DNA from: Dimorphilus gyrociliatus
Taxonomy: Eukaryota; Annelida; Polychaeta; Dinophilidae
DNA: 64,000 bases
Reading direction: 5' to 3'
Assembly: GCA_904063045.1 (NCBI GenBank)
Contig: CAJFCJ010000022.1
Coordinates: 620,001-684,000 of the forward strand
Notes under the pieces: generated by a model
Told to the model about the DNA's origin: nothing
Seen by the model: the letters and a program-made list of their open reading frames with translations, nothing else
Database searches by the model: none
Shown here: positions 49,565 through 61,204 of the stretch, piece by piece
Position numbering within the stretch: the stretch's first letter is position 1
Layout: every line of letters starts with the position of its first letter
Made by a program: the position numbers and the translations under genes

Positions 49565-52000
49565 ACTAGAATCAATTTAATAATAATAAATATGTTTTAT
49601 TTAATCAAATCACAAATAGATGATTGTTTAATAGATTAATTAATTAAATTAACGGAATTATTATGTTATTGAAAGATTCTTTGACTCAGAAAAAGAGAGA
49701 GAGAGAGAGGAAGAGAGGGAGAGATATGGAATGATATATATATATATCATATACAGACACATGAAAGATTACTGTTTTAATAATACTTTATTTTTTCCTG
49801 ACGCACTGTCCGTTGTTATGGCGATTAAAATATCTAAAAAAAAAGAAAAAGGAAAAGCAGTTTACGTGGTTTGCTAACTATAAATAATTTGCGAATAAGT
49901 CTGTCCTCTAATCTCCATTATTCTAAATATACATTACGTATTATTAATTGTTCATACAAAAATTCTGTTGTATAGTTAGGCTAAGGCTGTGCTGCGCATT
50001 TACGCTCTTCTTCTTCGAGTACGTTGTTGATGCTATATTTATAAAAATGGAAAAATTTAGTTAGGCGACGTATGGAATAACGATGAAAAGGAATTGGCAT
50101 TAGCTAGAAAAGATGAATCAAACTACTTTAAAATATCTTTATGCGTGGAAGAAGATTAAAATATAAAAATATATCTTTATTAATATTGGCGATGATCTGT
50201 AAAAGCAGCTTCCTTAAATGAATGACTTCAAAACTCCCTTTAGGTGGCGCATAACTAGCGCAAAGTCAACGTCAGCAATTCCCGTTGATTATTAAGGTGT
50301 GTATTAATGGAAGAGGGTCATACAAAAAATCTCCTATGTTATATTAATTGGAAAGATCATTTGCATTGATTGGGAAAAGTTTACGAAAATGTTCTTTTAA
50401 CAATTTTGAACTTGTCTGTTGAAAAGACTCGATCCGAATCAAAGTTGATAGGATTTTTCTCAGGTAAGAAACAAATTAAATTAAATCATTTTCTCTTCTT
50501 TTCCTCTCCTTGTTTTTTTTTCTTTCTTCATTAAAAATTAAAAGTTTGCAAAAAGAGAAATTCCAAGTATATCACGTTTCTTTCAATGATACAGATATCT
50601 TTTTTAGAAATAGGATACTTTCTCTACTGGAAAACGTTTAGATTTAAGCATCTAGTTAGTTTAGATCGTACGGATAAAGCATAATGCAGTCTATTGTGTA
50701 ACAACTTTATATTTAGACTATTTATGTATATCTCTATGTTGATGTGTATATAATATAAAGTACATCTTTACTGTGTAAGTTTCTACAAAGTGTGTAGCGA
50801 AGACTTTATGCAAATATCTTGAATGTACGACAGAGTTCCAAGATGAAAAACTATTCCTCCACCTCGCTTTTACTCTATCCTTCTTCCTTCTCCCCTCCAT
50901 CCTCTCTTTCACTTTAATTATCTATTAGTTGCATTCTAAGGTAGCTGTAGAATAATTTAAAACCAAATTACTCTATTTATATTTTCCTTCCCTATTATAT
51001 CGACCGAAGAAGAGTGACATATTGATGTATCAGAAATGAAGAGGAATATATACTATATATATACAGTATGCTGTATATGTACAAAAACTGTAGATATTTT
51101 GAACTCAATCAATAGGAGAGTACTGGAAAATATGCTTTTCCTTTTTTCCGTTTTTATTACCCTTTTCTTAATTAGAATTTTGTCACAATGGTCTGAAGAA
51201 TTGGATAAATAAGACTTTTAATAAAAAATTGAAAGGAAAAAGTTTCTTTTTGGGAAAAAGATGCATCTTTTCTTTTTGTTTTTTCCTCAATTCCTATTAA
51301 TTTAGGTAGCTATTTAATAATTTATAATGTAGAATCAATGCAATGCTTACTTTCTTTACTTGTCTTTTTTATTGCAAAGATGGCTTGATGATAATAGAGA
51401 AATACTTTAACAAATAGACGCTTGATGATTGTTTAGAGGGGAATAATATTAATATTATTAATACATACATCCATAGAGGCGAAGAAAGGGAAAGGTGAGG
51501 GATAAGGTTTCTAGGTTCGCCTTTGCAATGTTCTTCAGGTAAATCGTGAAAATCACTAACCGTTTACCCTTCAAGACTCTTAGATGACGTTTGAAGTATA
51601 TAAAAACAAATAGAGGGTGTCTAAGTAGATATTATGATTCCATATACTCAGCGAATGAAGTGAATAAAGTTTTCAATATAGTCAAAATATTGCGCTGAAA
51701 TATTAATTTGCATAATTTATTCAAATTAAAAACTCGATCAAGAAAACAAATGTAATTCCCATTTTACGCTTAATGGCCTAATCAAAAAAACGGTAATCTT
51801 CATTTGTTTTCCAACCGTCTCCCCTTACTGTCTTGTCGATTATCTAATGGCAGTCGAAGCGCCTATTAGACGCCTTTTTTAAACGTTTTCCATAAAGTAT
51901 ATTTGTAAGTGGATTAGATAGTAAGGAAAGAATCCTTTCAGGCGAGATTTTATTGTTTTCATTATATAGATTTATTTACAGAAATATTCTTGGAGCAGTA
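49565..52000. other. Intergenic region upstream of the CNG channel
   Basis: About 2.4 kb holding AATAAA for the carboxypeptidase (49585-49590), GA and TA tracts (49690-49750), TAGGTGGCGC at 50241-50250 and TA elements at 51055-51080. No other gene is seen. The 5' UTR of the channel gene probably lies in the right part. Confidence 0.45.
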
Positions 52001-52604
52001 ATGGAAAAGGAGAAGACCTTTGGTAGAGTGGTTAGAACAATACAGGTAATAAAATACTCTAGAATTCTATCCTATTGTTTTCGTTTTATCCTTAATCATC
52101 TTCGTATTCACTACTACCAGTACTATCTTTAAGATCACTTTATAACTGGATAATTTTACCGTATTTTGCACTTAAAAAATATGAGCTGAAGCGCCATCTC
52201 TAGTTTGGAGGTGGAGGATAGGAGGGAGATGGAGTCTAGTAAGGGAGATAGGGAGTGACTGGAAGCGTTTGGCTTAAACTTTTTTTTTCTTTCTTCACTT
52301 TATGTTTGTTTTAGAAAGAGTAGTTTTAGAAAAAGTCTTTTGATAAGAAAGGATAATTGTAAGGTGAAGAGTTACCCGGCTATTTAAAAATAAATGATGC
52401 TATAAAAACAATATTATGATTGAAATAATTTTCAACACCAAGAAAACTTGAGTATTTCTTACTAATTTTCGGATTATAGTTTTAAATTTCAAAGAAACTA
52501 TGATAGGCAGGAATAAAAGTAGATAAAATATTTTCATCTGTCCAGAAAGGAACGGGATTAATAAGGACTAGCTTTAAGAAAGAGATGAAGGAAGAAAGTG
52601 AGAA

Positions 52605-52636
<32 letters not shown>

Positions 52637-55600
52637 GGACAGAGAGAGAATGAAAACGTAAAAGTTTGAAATAATAAGAAAACTTAAAATTATAAATGTA
52701 TGAATCTATTTGCATTTGTCTGTGTTATTTTTATATAAGTTATATAAGAGTTTTAGCATATTGATTAAATTATAACGTCATCACCAGAAGCTGTGCATGT
52801 GACATTCCGTAACTAAAGCATCCGACACACACAGACACAAACACACACATGCGTTTATATATTAATTGTTTTATTTATTTTTAATATATGCAAAAGGTAG
52901 ATATTGTTGATAATTCAGTTATTTAACTCTCGTTACCAAGACGACTAATAGCTAGCCAACACTCTCTTTATACATGCATTATACATGGTAATGAAGCTAT
53001 ATGGCTCTATATATGTACACGGCATGTCAGAGCTAGTCTTTCATGACGTCTAGCGCCACCGAGCACCTGCTATTTCGTAACCATGGAAACTCTCATTTCG
53101 CACTGTCTTCTCGGCTTTTCTATCGACCTGCTTTCCATACACCTTGACAAACATGTTATGATAAATTAGGGAGGAGTAGCCTTTAAACCAGTGTATTTTT
53201 TTTGATAACTTGGCCACCAATTACAAAGTCAAAGGATAAAGAGAAAAAATATACTTAAATGTCTTCCGTTTTTCGGAAAATTCAGGTTTGTTTTTTAGTG
53301 TATCTTTAGTAAAACAAGGAAAGAAAAAAGCCAAAATCTTCGCTTCTCTTTTTCCTATTCAATCGAAGATGAGTGTATACTTTCTAATGAGCATATTCCA
53401 TTTTCTCTTCGTTGCTTGTTGTTTAACTTTTTTCAATGTAAGATGTTTATAAATATAGTTGATATATTTTATTTATTATTTGGTTTATAATCTCAATCTC
53501 TTCTTGACTTTTTCTTCCCTCTCCATCCGCCTCTCCATCTCCCATTCCTCTATCATAGCCTATGATTTCATTATCCCATTAAATTGTTAACTTTTATATC
53601 TTCTATATCAAACAAAAGTTGAAATGAGGAGTGAGAGAGAGAGAGAGAGAGAGAGTCCGTGAGAATGAGAGATAAAGAGAAGAAATAAAGACAAGTAGGG
53701 AAATAGGAGGAGTATATTGAAAAAAAATTGTGTTGACTGTTTGATTTCGATAAGAACTCGGTTGTTCGCTTCTTATTACAACTAGGAAAAAGGTGAAACC
53801 TTATTAAAACCTATTCGAATTAATTCTTTACCTTCTTTTTCTCTTCTTTCTCCATTTTCCCCAGCTGCTCATTTCTCCATTTCCTCGAAAGAGTCAAATT
53901 AGATGAATGGTAGGATAAAATAATCTACAATTCGCCGTCCTGAATAGTTGATTTATGTAGTATTAATATACTTTCACTTGTATTTCTCTCTTTTTGCTCA
54001 TCTTTTAGTTTGTTAATTATGATCTATTCTTTGTCTATGTAGTTGCATAGAGCGAAAAAACCTAATTATGATAATCCCTTTGAAGAATAATAAACAAGTC
54101 TTCGATTTGTTTGAAAAGTAATTAGCCTTCGATCTAAAAATACTAATCAAATGATCTAGTTTAATTTAGCGATTGATAAACTCTTTTAAAGAGATTAGAA
54201 GATAGTTATGAATGAATGAATGAATGAATGAACGAAACAGAATGAAAAAGAAGAGAGGAAAGAAAGATTTAAAAATTCTATGTTTTTAAAATATGATTTA
54301 AGAGTAATTATTTTATCTCCAACCTCTTCTCTTTTTTCCTAATAGCTCATTAGATCATGGGCTTCGAACCGACTACAATCGGGAGAGGTCGTTCAACAGG
54401 ATTCTTTCCTGGAAAGATTTGCTATGGGTGGAGCCGTCGCTACGGAAAGTGGGTCGGAGGCTGGTGGCGGGGGGTCAGGCAAGAAAAAACCTGGCATATT
54501 TAGTTTAAGGTAAGATAAAAGAAAGTAAAAACCAAAAAGACAAACAAGTACTTGATGAAAAAATCAAAAAGATGTATAAACAAGTACGATGATTGACTTA
54601 AATGTCGATCATAGGTTGTTTTTTTTATACATAACTGTACAATTTATATTTAGACGCTTAGTCATCTTTTTTGTCAAAGTCGTTTTATAAAGAGACTCTC
54701 TTTTGAAATGAAACTATACGAAAAAGTACTAACTGAGTAACAAATGAAAGACCGACATCTAAAGCTCGGCTACCGATTGCAAAAGGTTGATCAACTAATA
54801 CATTAAGACAATAACCTGTCCTTGAACTTGATTTGATAATTATTTAAGGGGATTGTATGGAATTATCAATCAATATTTCATAACGGTTAACACGGTTAAT
54901 AAACATACATACTTGAAAATGTTTTACACTCGTACGTCGTATTTTTGTGTCTATATAATGCAATGACTTGTGAATAATCAGACGCTAATTAATTAGCGTA
55001 TGTAAAGCTTCTCTATAATGATATTAGGGAAAATATATATTTATAAGAGTCCAATATATTCTGGTACCTTAATTATTTTACGTAGAGGGTCACCAAGTAT
55101 TTTTCTTATATCCTTCTACAATCCTATATTTCATCTTTATAATTACTATTACTTTTCATTCTCTTTAGTTTTGTTTACTTATTTATTAAGTTGGCCATCT
55201 ATCTAACTGTACATCATTAAGAAAAGTTGTTTTGTTTACACTTCCTTTTTCCTCTAGTATAATGACTTGGAGTTTAACATTTTCAATTAGCATATGAAAA
55301 AAAGCAATAACGCCTCTAATAGCCAATATACAGTATATTATTATAATAAATACTTCCATAAAAAACGACTGACTCGGTTGCGATCCTTCTCCTTATTATT
55401 AGTATTGATTTAATTGCTTCCATTCACGCGTCCATCCTTCCTTACGTACATCCGCGCGTATATACAGTATATATATATATATATATATATATTCTCTATA
55501 TATATTTTCCCTAATAGCTGTTTAATAGAGAATCGATTTGTTTTCTTCCTTTTTTCTTCCCTTTTTCTATTCTGTTTTGTTTTTTTATATATCGATATGC

Positions 55601-56061
55601 TACAAGTTATTTTTTAGTCTTTTTTCTATTCTTTCCCTTTTCTTTCTTTCTTTCTTTCTTTCTTTCTCTTTTTTCTCTCTTCGTCAATTTTTTCTTTACA
55701 ATCAAATATTAATGTCACCTATCCTAATCAGGTACTGGAAATGTTGGGTAATGGATCCTTCTTCAACGGCCTATTATCGTTGGTTGGCCGTCATTTCAAT
55801 TGCCGTCCTCTACAATCTCATCATGATCGTCGCCCGTTCAGTCTTTTGGAAACTACAACAGCAATTTAGATACATCTGGCTGGGTTTAGACTATATCTGT
55901 GATACGATTTATCTTATCGATATGTTCGTACAATTTCGAACTGGTAAGTTAGCATTTAACTTTTTTCTACATTTCTCTTTTGTTTGAATTCCACTTTTTG
56001 AAATGAATTTCAATAATTTCGAAACTCTTCTCTCTTTCCTCTTTCTTCTACTTCTTCCTCT

Positions 56062-56108
<47 letters not shown>

Positions 56109-56580
56109 CTTCTTTTTAAAGCTATTTCTATGTTCTTCTTTGATCTATTGCATATTCACACAATTAAACCATATATTGTTTTGCTTTATTAGTCTCTTTT
56201 CTTTTCTTTTTTGCATATTCTGTATATACATATTTTTTTTTTCATTTCATATGTGCGCATGCGCAATGGCGTCAGTTTTGTGGTCTATTGCACATAATAG
56301 GCATAGTTAATTGATAGAAATTAGCGCAGCGACAATTTACTCTCTTTTTTTTCAGGGTTATCAAACAGTCTTTACGCTATTTAGCACTTAATGACATTGA
56401 TTATTTATTTATTTAGATAATAGAATCAATTCTCTCCATCTTTTTTCTCTTTAGTTCTTTCTCATTTCCTTTTTTTTCTTTTGTTTATAGACTGCTTGTT
56501 TAATTTAAATAATAACAATACAAGGAGGATATAGAAAAGAAAATGGAAATTTCAATACTTTTTATTTGCCTGTCTGTCTG

Positions 56581-56611
<31 letters not shown>

Positions 56612-58445
56612 TTAAGAGTAAATATGAATAAAATAACAATCTAGGCACAGAAAAAATATGTTTCTTTATTAATTAAGAAACAGAAAGAGAAAGAAAGTGA
56701 CATCATCTTGTACATATGATATAAATGATAAAGAAATAAGCTATAGTACTCGATTGAATTAGTGCAAAATGCGTAAAAATCGAATGTTAAGGACGAGAAA
56801 GAATTAAAAGAAAACAAAAGTTTGACAAACAGTGTTTTCTCTACCTATATTTTTTAAGTTACATAGATTATACAGTAAAAATTCTCTATTGCAGTTTGAT
56901 GTAATCTATATATGTTTCTGAGTACCGATCTTCGTTGTAAACAAGTAAAACCACCACCAACCCCAATTTGATGAGTACAACCCTCCAATGTTGGCTATTT
57001 AGTTAATAAAACTTTGTTTTTAAAGGTATAATTTTAAAATAGGTTACTTGGAACATGGCCTGCTGGTTGACGACAACCGCAAACTGGCTAAGCGCTATGC
57101 GAAAACTTTGCAGTTCAAAATTGATATCTTTTCCATTCTACCGACCGATCTCCTATATTTGGCAATAAAAGACTTAGACGCTGCCTACTTACGTTTTAAT
57201 AGGATTTTCAAGTTTTACAGACTAGTTGATTTTTTCGATAGAACAGAAACGAGGACAAACTATCCAAATGTTTTTCGAATATCTAAGCTTATTCTATATA
57301 TTCTTATCATCATTCACTGGAATTCATGCATCTATTTCCAAATATCAGCTTTGATAGGCTTCGGCACGGACGACTGGGTTTATTATAATATTAATGAAAC
57401 TCTTTACCCCGAGAATGCCACGCTTAGCCGAATGTATATCTATTCTTTCTATTGGTCGACGCTCACACTCACAACTATAGGAGAGACGCCACGTCCAGAG
57501 AAGGATGTCGAATACGTTTTTGTCGTCTTCGACTTCCTTATCGGCGTTTTAATATTTGCTACAATCGTAGGTGACGTCGGCAGCATGATTTCGAATATGA
57601 ACGCTGCAAAATCAGATTTTCAACAAAGAATGGACGGCGTTAAAATGTACATGAAACTAAGGAAGGTAGGGGAAGATCTAGAGACTAGAGTTATCAAGTG
57701 GTTCGATTACGTTTGGAATAATAAAGAGTCTTTTGACGAAGAGGAGATTCTATCTAAACTACCAGAGAAATTACGAGCAGAAATAGCTATAAACGTTCAT
57801 TTAGACGCTCTGAAAAGAGTAGCAATCTTCCAAGATTGCGAGCCAGGCCTTTTAGTTCAATTGGTATTAAAATTAAAATTATCCATCTTCAGTCCAGGCG
57901 ATTACGTTTGCAGAAAAGGTGATATTGGTAAAGAGATGTATATAGTTAAGAAAGGTCAATTAAACGTAGTAGGCGACGACGGACAAACAATTTACGCCGG
58001 CCTAGGAGACGGATCGGTTTTTGGAGAAGTTTCCATTCTAAATATTCCTGGCAACAAAACGGGAAATCGACGGACGGCTAACGTCAGGAGTCTAGGATAT
58101 TCCGATTTGTTCGTCCTCTCCAAAGACGATCTGTGGGACGCTTTACAAGAGTATCCCGACGCCAAGGACAAGTTAATCGAAAGAGGTAAAGATATCCTGC
58201 AAAAGGACGAGCTGTACGATCCCGAAGCGGCTAAATTAGAAGAAGTAGCTAAGGAGTCTTTAGATCACAGGTTAGAGAGGATAGACGTCAATCTTGACGG
58301 TTTAACAACGCGTTTCGCGAGATTACTCGCCGAGTTCTCTTCTCAACAATCAAAAACAAAGCAAAGATTGAGTAAAATGGAAAAGGAGCTGGACGATATG
58401 AGAAAATCAGTTGTTCCAAGCGACGAGCATCTCAGTTTGAAATAG
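52001..58445 (+). CDS. CNGA: Cyclic-nucleotide-gated channel alpha subunit, form using proximal cassette A
   Basis: Four exons, 52001-52045 ([15 protein letters not shown]), 54346-54509, 55732-55943 and 57043-58445, give 607 residues with closed phases. Exon 2 is cytosolic ([21 protein letters not shown]). Exon 3 holds S1-S2 ([20 protein letters not shown]). Cassette A holds S3-S6: [13 protein letters not shown] after S4, HWNSCIYF in S5 and the pore [14 protein letters not shown] with the CNG-type TIGET filter. The C-linker ([25 protein letters not shown]) is followed by the CNBD with [10 protein letters not shown] (cyclic-nucleotide-binding Arg-Thr) and the C-helix Asp in [12 protein letters not shown] coiled coil ([13 protein letters not shown]) ends the protein. 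It should be a cGMP- or cAMP-gated cation channel of sensory cells. A lacks the two introns that interrupt cassette B. Confidence 0.93.
52046..54345. other. Long first intron of the CNG channel gene
   Basis: 2.3 kb with GA tracts (52611-52636, 53633-53656), a (GAAT)n run (54210-54235) and TAGCGCCACC at 53051-53060. No other gene is seen. Confidence 0.5.
52191..52200 (-). promoter_or_regulatory. GAGATGGCGC motif in the first CNGA intron
   Basis: GCGCCATCTC on the plus strand matches the recurrent CTCF-like core. It lies 145 bp downstream of the first coding exon. Confidence 0.3.
55944..57042. other. CNG channel intron before cassette A, repeat-rich
   Basis: It contains CT and TTTC tracts at about 56062-56110 and 56586-56613. 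No exon is apparent. Confidence 0.55.
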
Positions 58446-59236
58446 CGTGCATAAAAGTAACAAACAGACAAATGAGAACAAAATCACTTTTTATTATCCA
58501 TATTTAATTAACTAATTAATTAATTAATAAGTTTAATTAGTTAATTAGAAACAAAACGAAAGAAGGAAGTTACAAAGTTAACTTGTATATTTATTTATTT
58601 ATCAATTTTCTAAGTTTTTTAGTTTGTATTTAACTTAAATCATTTACTTTACATACTGTATTTATATGAAAAACTCCAGAAGAACAATACTTTATGGCAT
58701 CCATGTTAGTGCCTCTATTCAAACAATCTTGTACAACAGCGTTCAAAGTTGTAACTATACGTTTACTTATATAATATTATATAAAAGAGTATATTGTAGA
58801 TAAATTTCTCTGTTTATCTTTCTCCCTTCTCCTCTTCCCCACTCCCTCCTAATCCTAAGAAAAGCCAATGGTATATATATATATATATATATACCTTATA
58901 TATGAATATCGTAAAAAAAATAGAGAAATATTATCACTAAATTCGAAAAATGGTATGAAATTTTCTCGAAAGAAGAGAATACTTGAATTAAAGAGATTAT
59001 ACAACGAAATGAACAAACGTTTTAAATGTGTGCGCATATGCTATAAATAGTTCTAGTTTATCAATCTTTATATTTTGCGCAGTTTTGCGGTGTTTCTCTT
59101 TCATTTTTACTCTTTAAAACTCTCATTTTCGTGCATTAAAATCACCTGAGATCTATCTATTAGCCTCTTAAGTGAAGTCTGCGCTGAGCGTATTAAATTT
59201 GAACGCTTTGACATTTTTTACCGCAAAATTTTCCAG
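58446..59236. other. Spacer between the two CNG cassettes
   Basis: It holds TTAATTAA-type runs (58500-58550) and a TA run (58869-58893). I searched it for an S1-S2 exon and found none. It contains the probable 3' UTR of form A and the acceptor of cassette B. Confidence 0.55.
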
Positions 59237-60878
59237 TTTATTTGGAACAAGGTCTTCAAGTTCGAGACTCGAAAAAACTCGCAAAAAAATATATATCGGC
59301 CTTAAGGTTCAAGTTTGACGTCATATCTCTTCTACCGACCGATATTCTCTATGTATTCCTTGGTATCAATTTCCCTGAAATTCGCGCCAATAGACTTCTG
59401 CGTTTATCGAGGATGCTGGAATTTTTCGACAGAACAGAAACTAGAACAAATTATCCCAATACTTTTAGAATAACTAACCTTATTCTTTACACCCTCATCA
59501 TTATCCACTGGAATGCTTGCTTCTTCTTTCAAGTGTCGGCTTGGATTGGTTTCGGATCCGACGACTGGGTTTACTTCAGTATCAACGAAACACTCTACCC
59601 CGACAACGCCAGTCTCAGCCGAATGTATATCTACTCATTCTACTGGTCGACTCTCACGTTAACAACGATTGGAGAAACGCCCCGACCGGAGCGGGACGTC
59701 GAATACGTCTTTGTAGTTTTAGAGTTTCTAATCGGCGTTCTAATCTTTGCTACAATCGTCGGTAACGTCGGTAGCATGATTTCGAATATGAACGCCTCAA
59801 AAGCGGAATTTCAGCAGAGAATGGACGGAGTTAAACAATATATGGAGTTTCGACGGGTTAGCAAAGACCTGGAAAGCAGAGTAATAAAATGGTTTGATTA
59901 TCTATGGACGGAGAAACAGTCCGTAGACGAACAGCAAATTCTTGCCGCTCTTCCAGAAAAACTCAGAGCTGAAATAGCTATGCACGTCCACTTGGATACG
60001 CTTAAGAGGGTTGCAATATTTCAAGATTGCGAACCCGGATTACTCGTCGAACTCGTTCTCAAATTGAAACTATCCGTCTTTAGTCCTGGTGACTACATTT
60101 GCAGAAAAGGGGATATTGGGAAGGAAATGTATATCGTTAAAAGAGGCAAGTTAAGCGTTGTTGGTGACGACGGAAAAACTGTATTTGTAACGCTTAGCGA
60201 CGGATCAGTCTTCGGAGAAATATCAATTCTAAATATTGCCGGCAATAAAACTGGCAATAGAAGAACAGCCAATGTTAGATCTATAGGCTATTCAGATTTA
60301 TTTGTCTTATCTAAAGACGATCTATGGGATGCCTTAACCGAATATCCCGAAGGGAAAAAGGTTCTAATGGAGAGGGGAAAGCAAATCCTCATGAAAGTAA
60401 GCTATTGTTCATTGTTCACGTTCTTTCTCTTCCTCCTATCTTGATTTGTTTCTATAAATTCATATTTCTCCAAGGATAATCTTATTGACGAAGAGGCTGC
60501 TAGAAAGGCTGAACAAGAGCAGGAATCAGTCGATCTCAAGGTTGATAGAATTCTAACGGATCTTGATAATTTACAAGTAAGCTACTTCCTTTCCCCTTTC
60601 CCTGATCTTCTAATGCGTTTGTTTGTTTATTCCTTATTATCTTTTCAACAAAACAGACCCGATTCGCTCGTCTTATGGCCGAATTCCAATCGACTCAGTC
60701 GAAACTCAAACAACGAGTAACAAAATTAGAAAAGAAACACGAAAATGATGGCCAATCAAACTTGAGTACTTTATTAAGGGATGTTGATAATGCGATGGCT
60801 GACGATTTAAAAGATAGCCAACCGAGAACGTCGAGATCAAAGTCCGTTTCGCTAAACATCGAAAATCAAAGGAATTAG
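59237..60878 (+). CDS. CNGA: Distal 3' cassette B of the CNG channel alpha locus
   Basis: Three exons, 59237-60396, 60475-60576 and 60657-60878, start behind a TTTTCCAG acceptor in the same phase as cassette A (two bases complete the codon opened by donor 55943). With the shared 5' exons this gives 634 residues. The cassette encodes S3-S6, an intact CNG pore ([11 protein letters not shown]), a C-linker, a CNBD with [10 protein letters not shown] and, at the start of its second exon, the C-helix Asp (DNLIDEEAA). The CLZ follows ([16 protein letters not shown]), then a Ser/Arg-rich tail. It is highly similar to cassette A from YLEQGL to the C-helix, but S4 is more canonical ([13 protein letters not shown]). 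I found no S1-S2 exon between 58446 and 59236, so it cannot stand as a full channel on its own. Confidence 0.85.
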
Positions 60879-61204
60879 AAATGTTGAGAATTTCTTCCGT
60901 TAAAGCTCAAACATCCTTAGTTCTATTCTTTATATATACATATTTATATAGAGTATATTCTTATTAATGACAGAGGAGGAACAAAATGCTTACAATGAAA
61001 TTAAGAAAAACAAAGAATTATTCTTTATTTCGAACATTTTTTCTGAACGAAATCAATGATAAACAACTTAAAATATAATCATTCTATTTCATTAACATAT
61101 ACAATAGTGTATATATTCAATGAATATACTAAAAGTATATACGATTACTTATAGCTTGTCACTACCTCCATATCTACTACTTTACAGTATACACCTTAGC
61201 TCTC
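60879..61204. other. Convergent spacer between CNGA and IDS
   Basis: An AT-rich gap of 326 bp. No gene is seen. Confidence 0.5.

Noticed and set aside
58855-59050. Tyr/Ile-repeat peptides on both strands
   Set aside because: They are translations of a TA microsatellite.
59237-60878. A second complete CNG channel gene
   Set aside because: No S1-S2 exon or start codon exists between the cassettes; shared 5' exons or a partial duplicate fit better.
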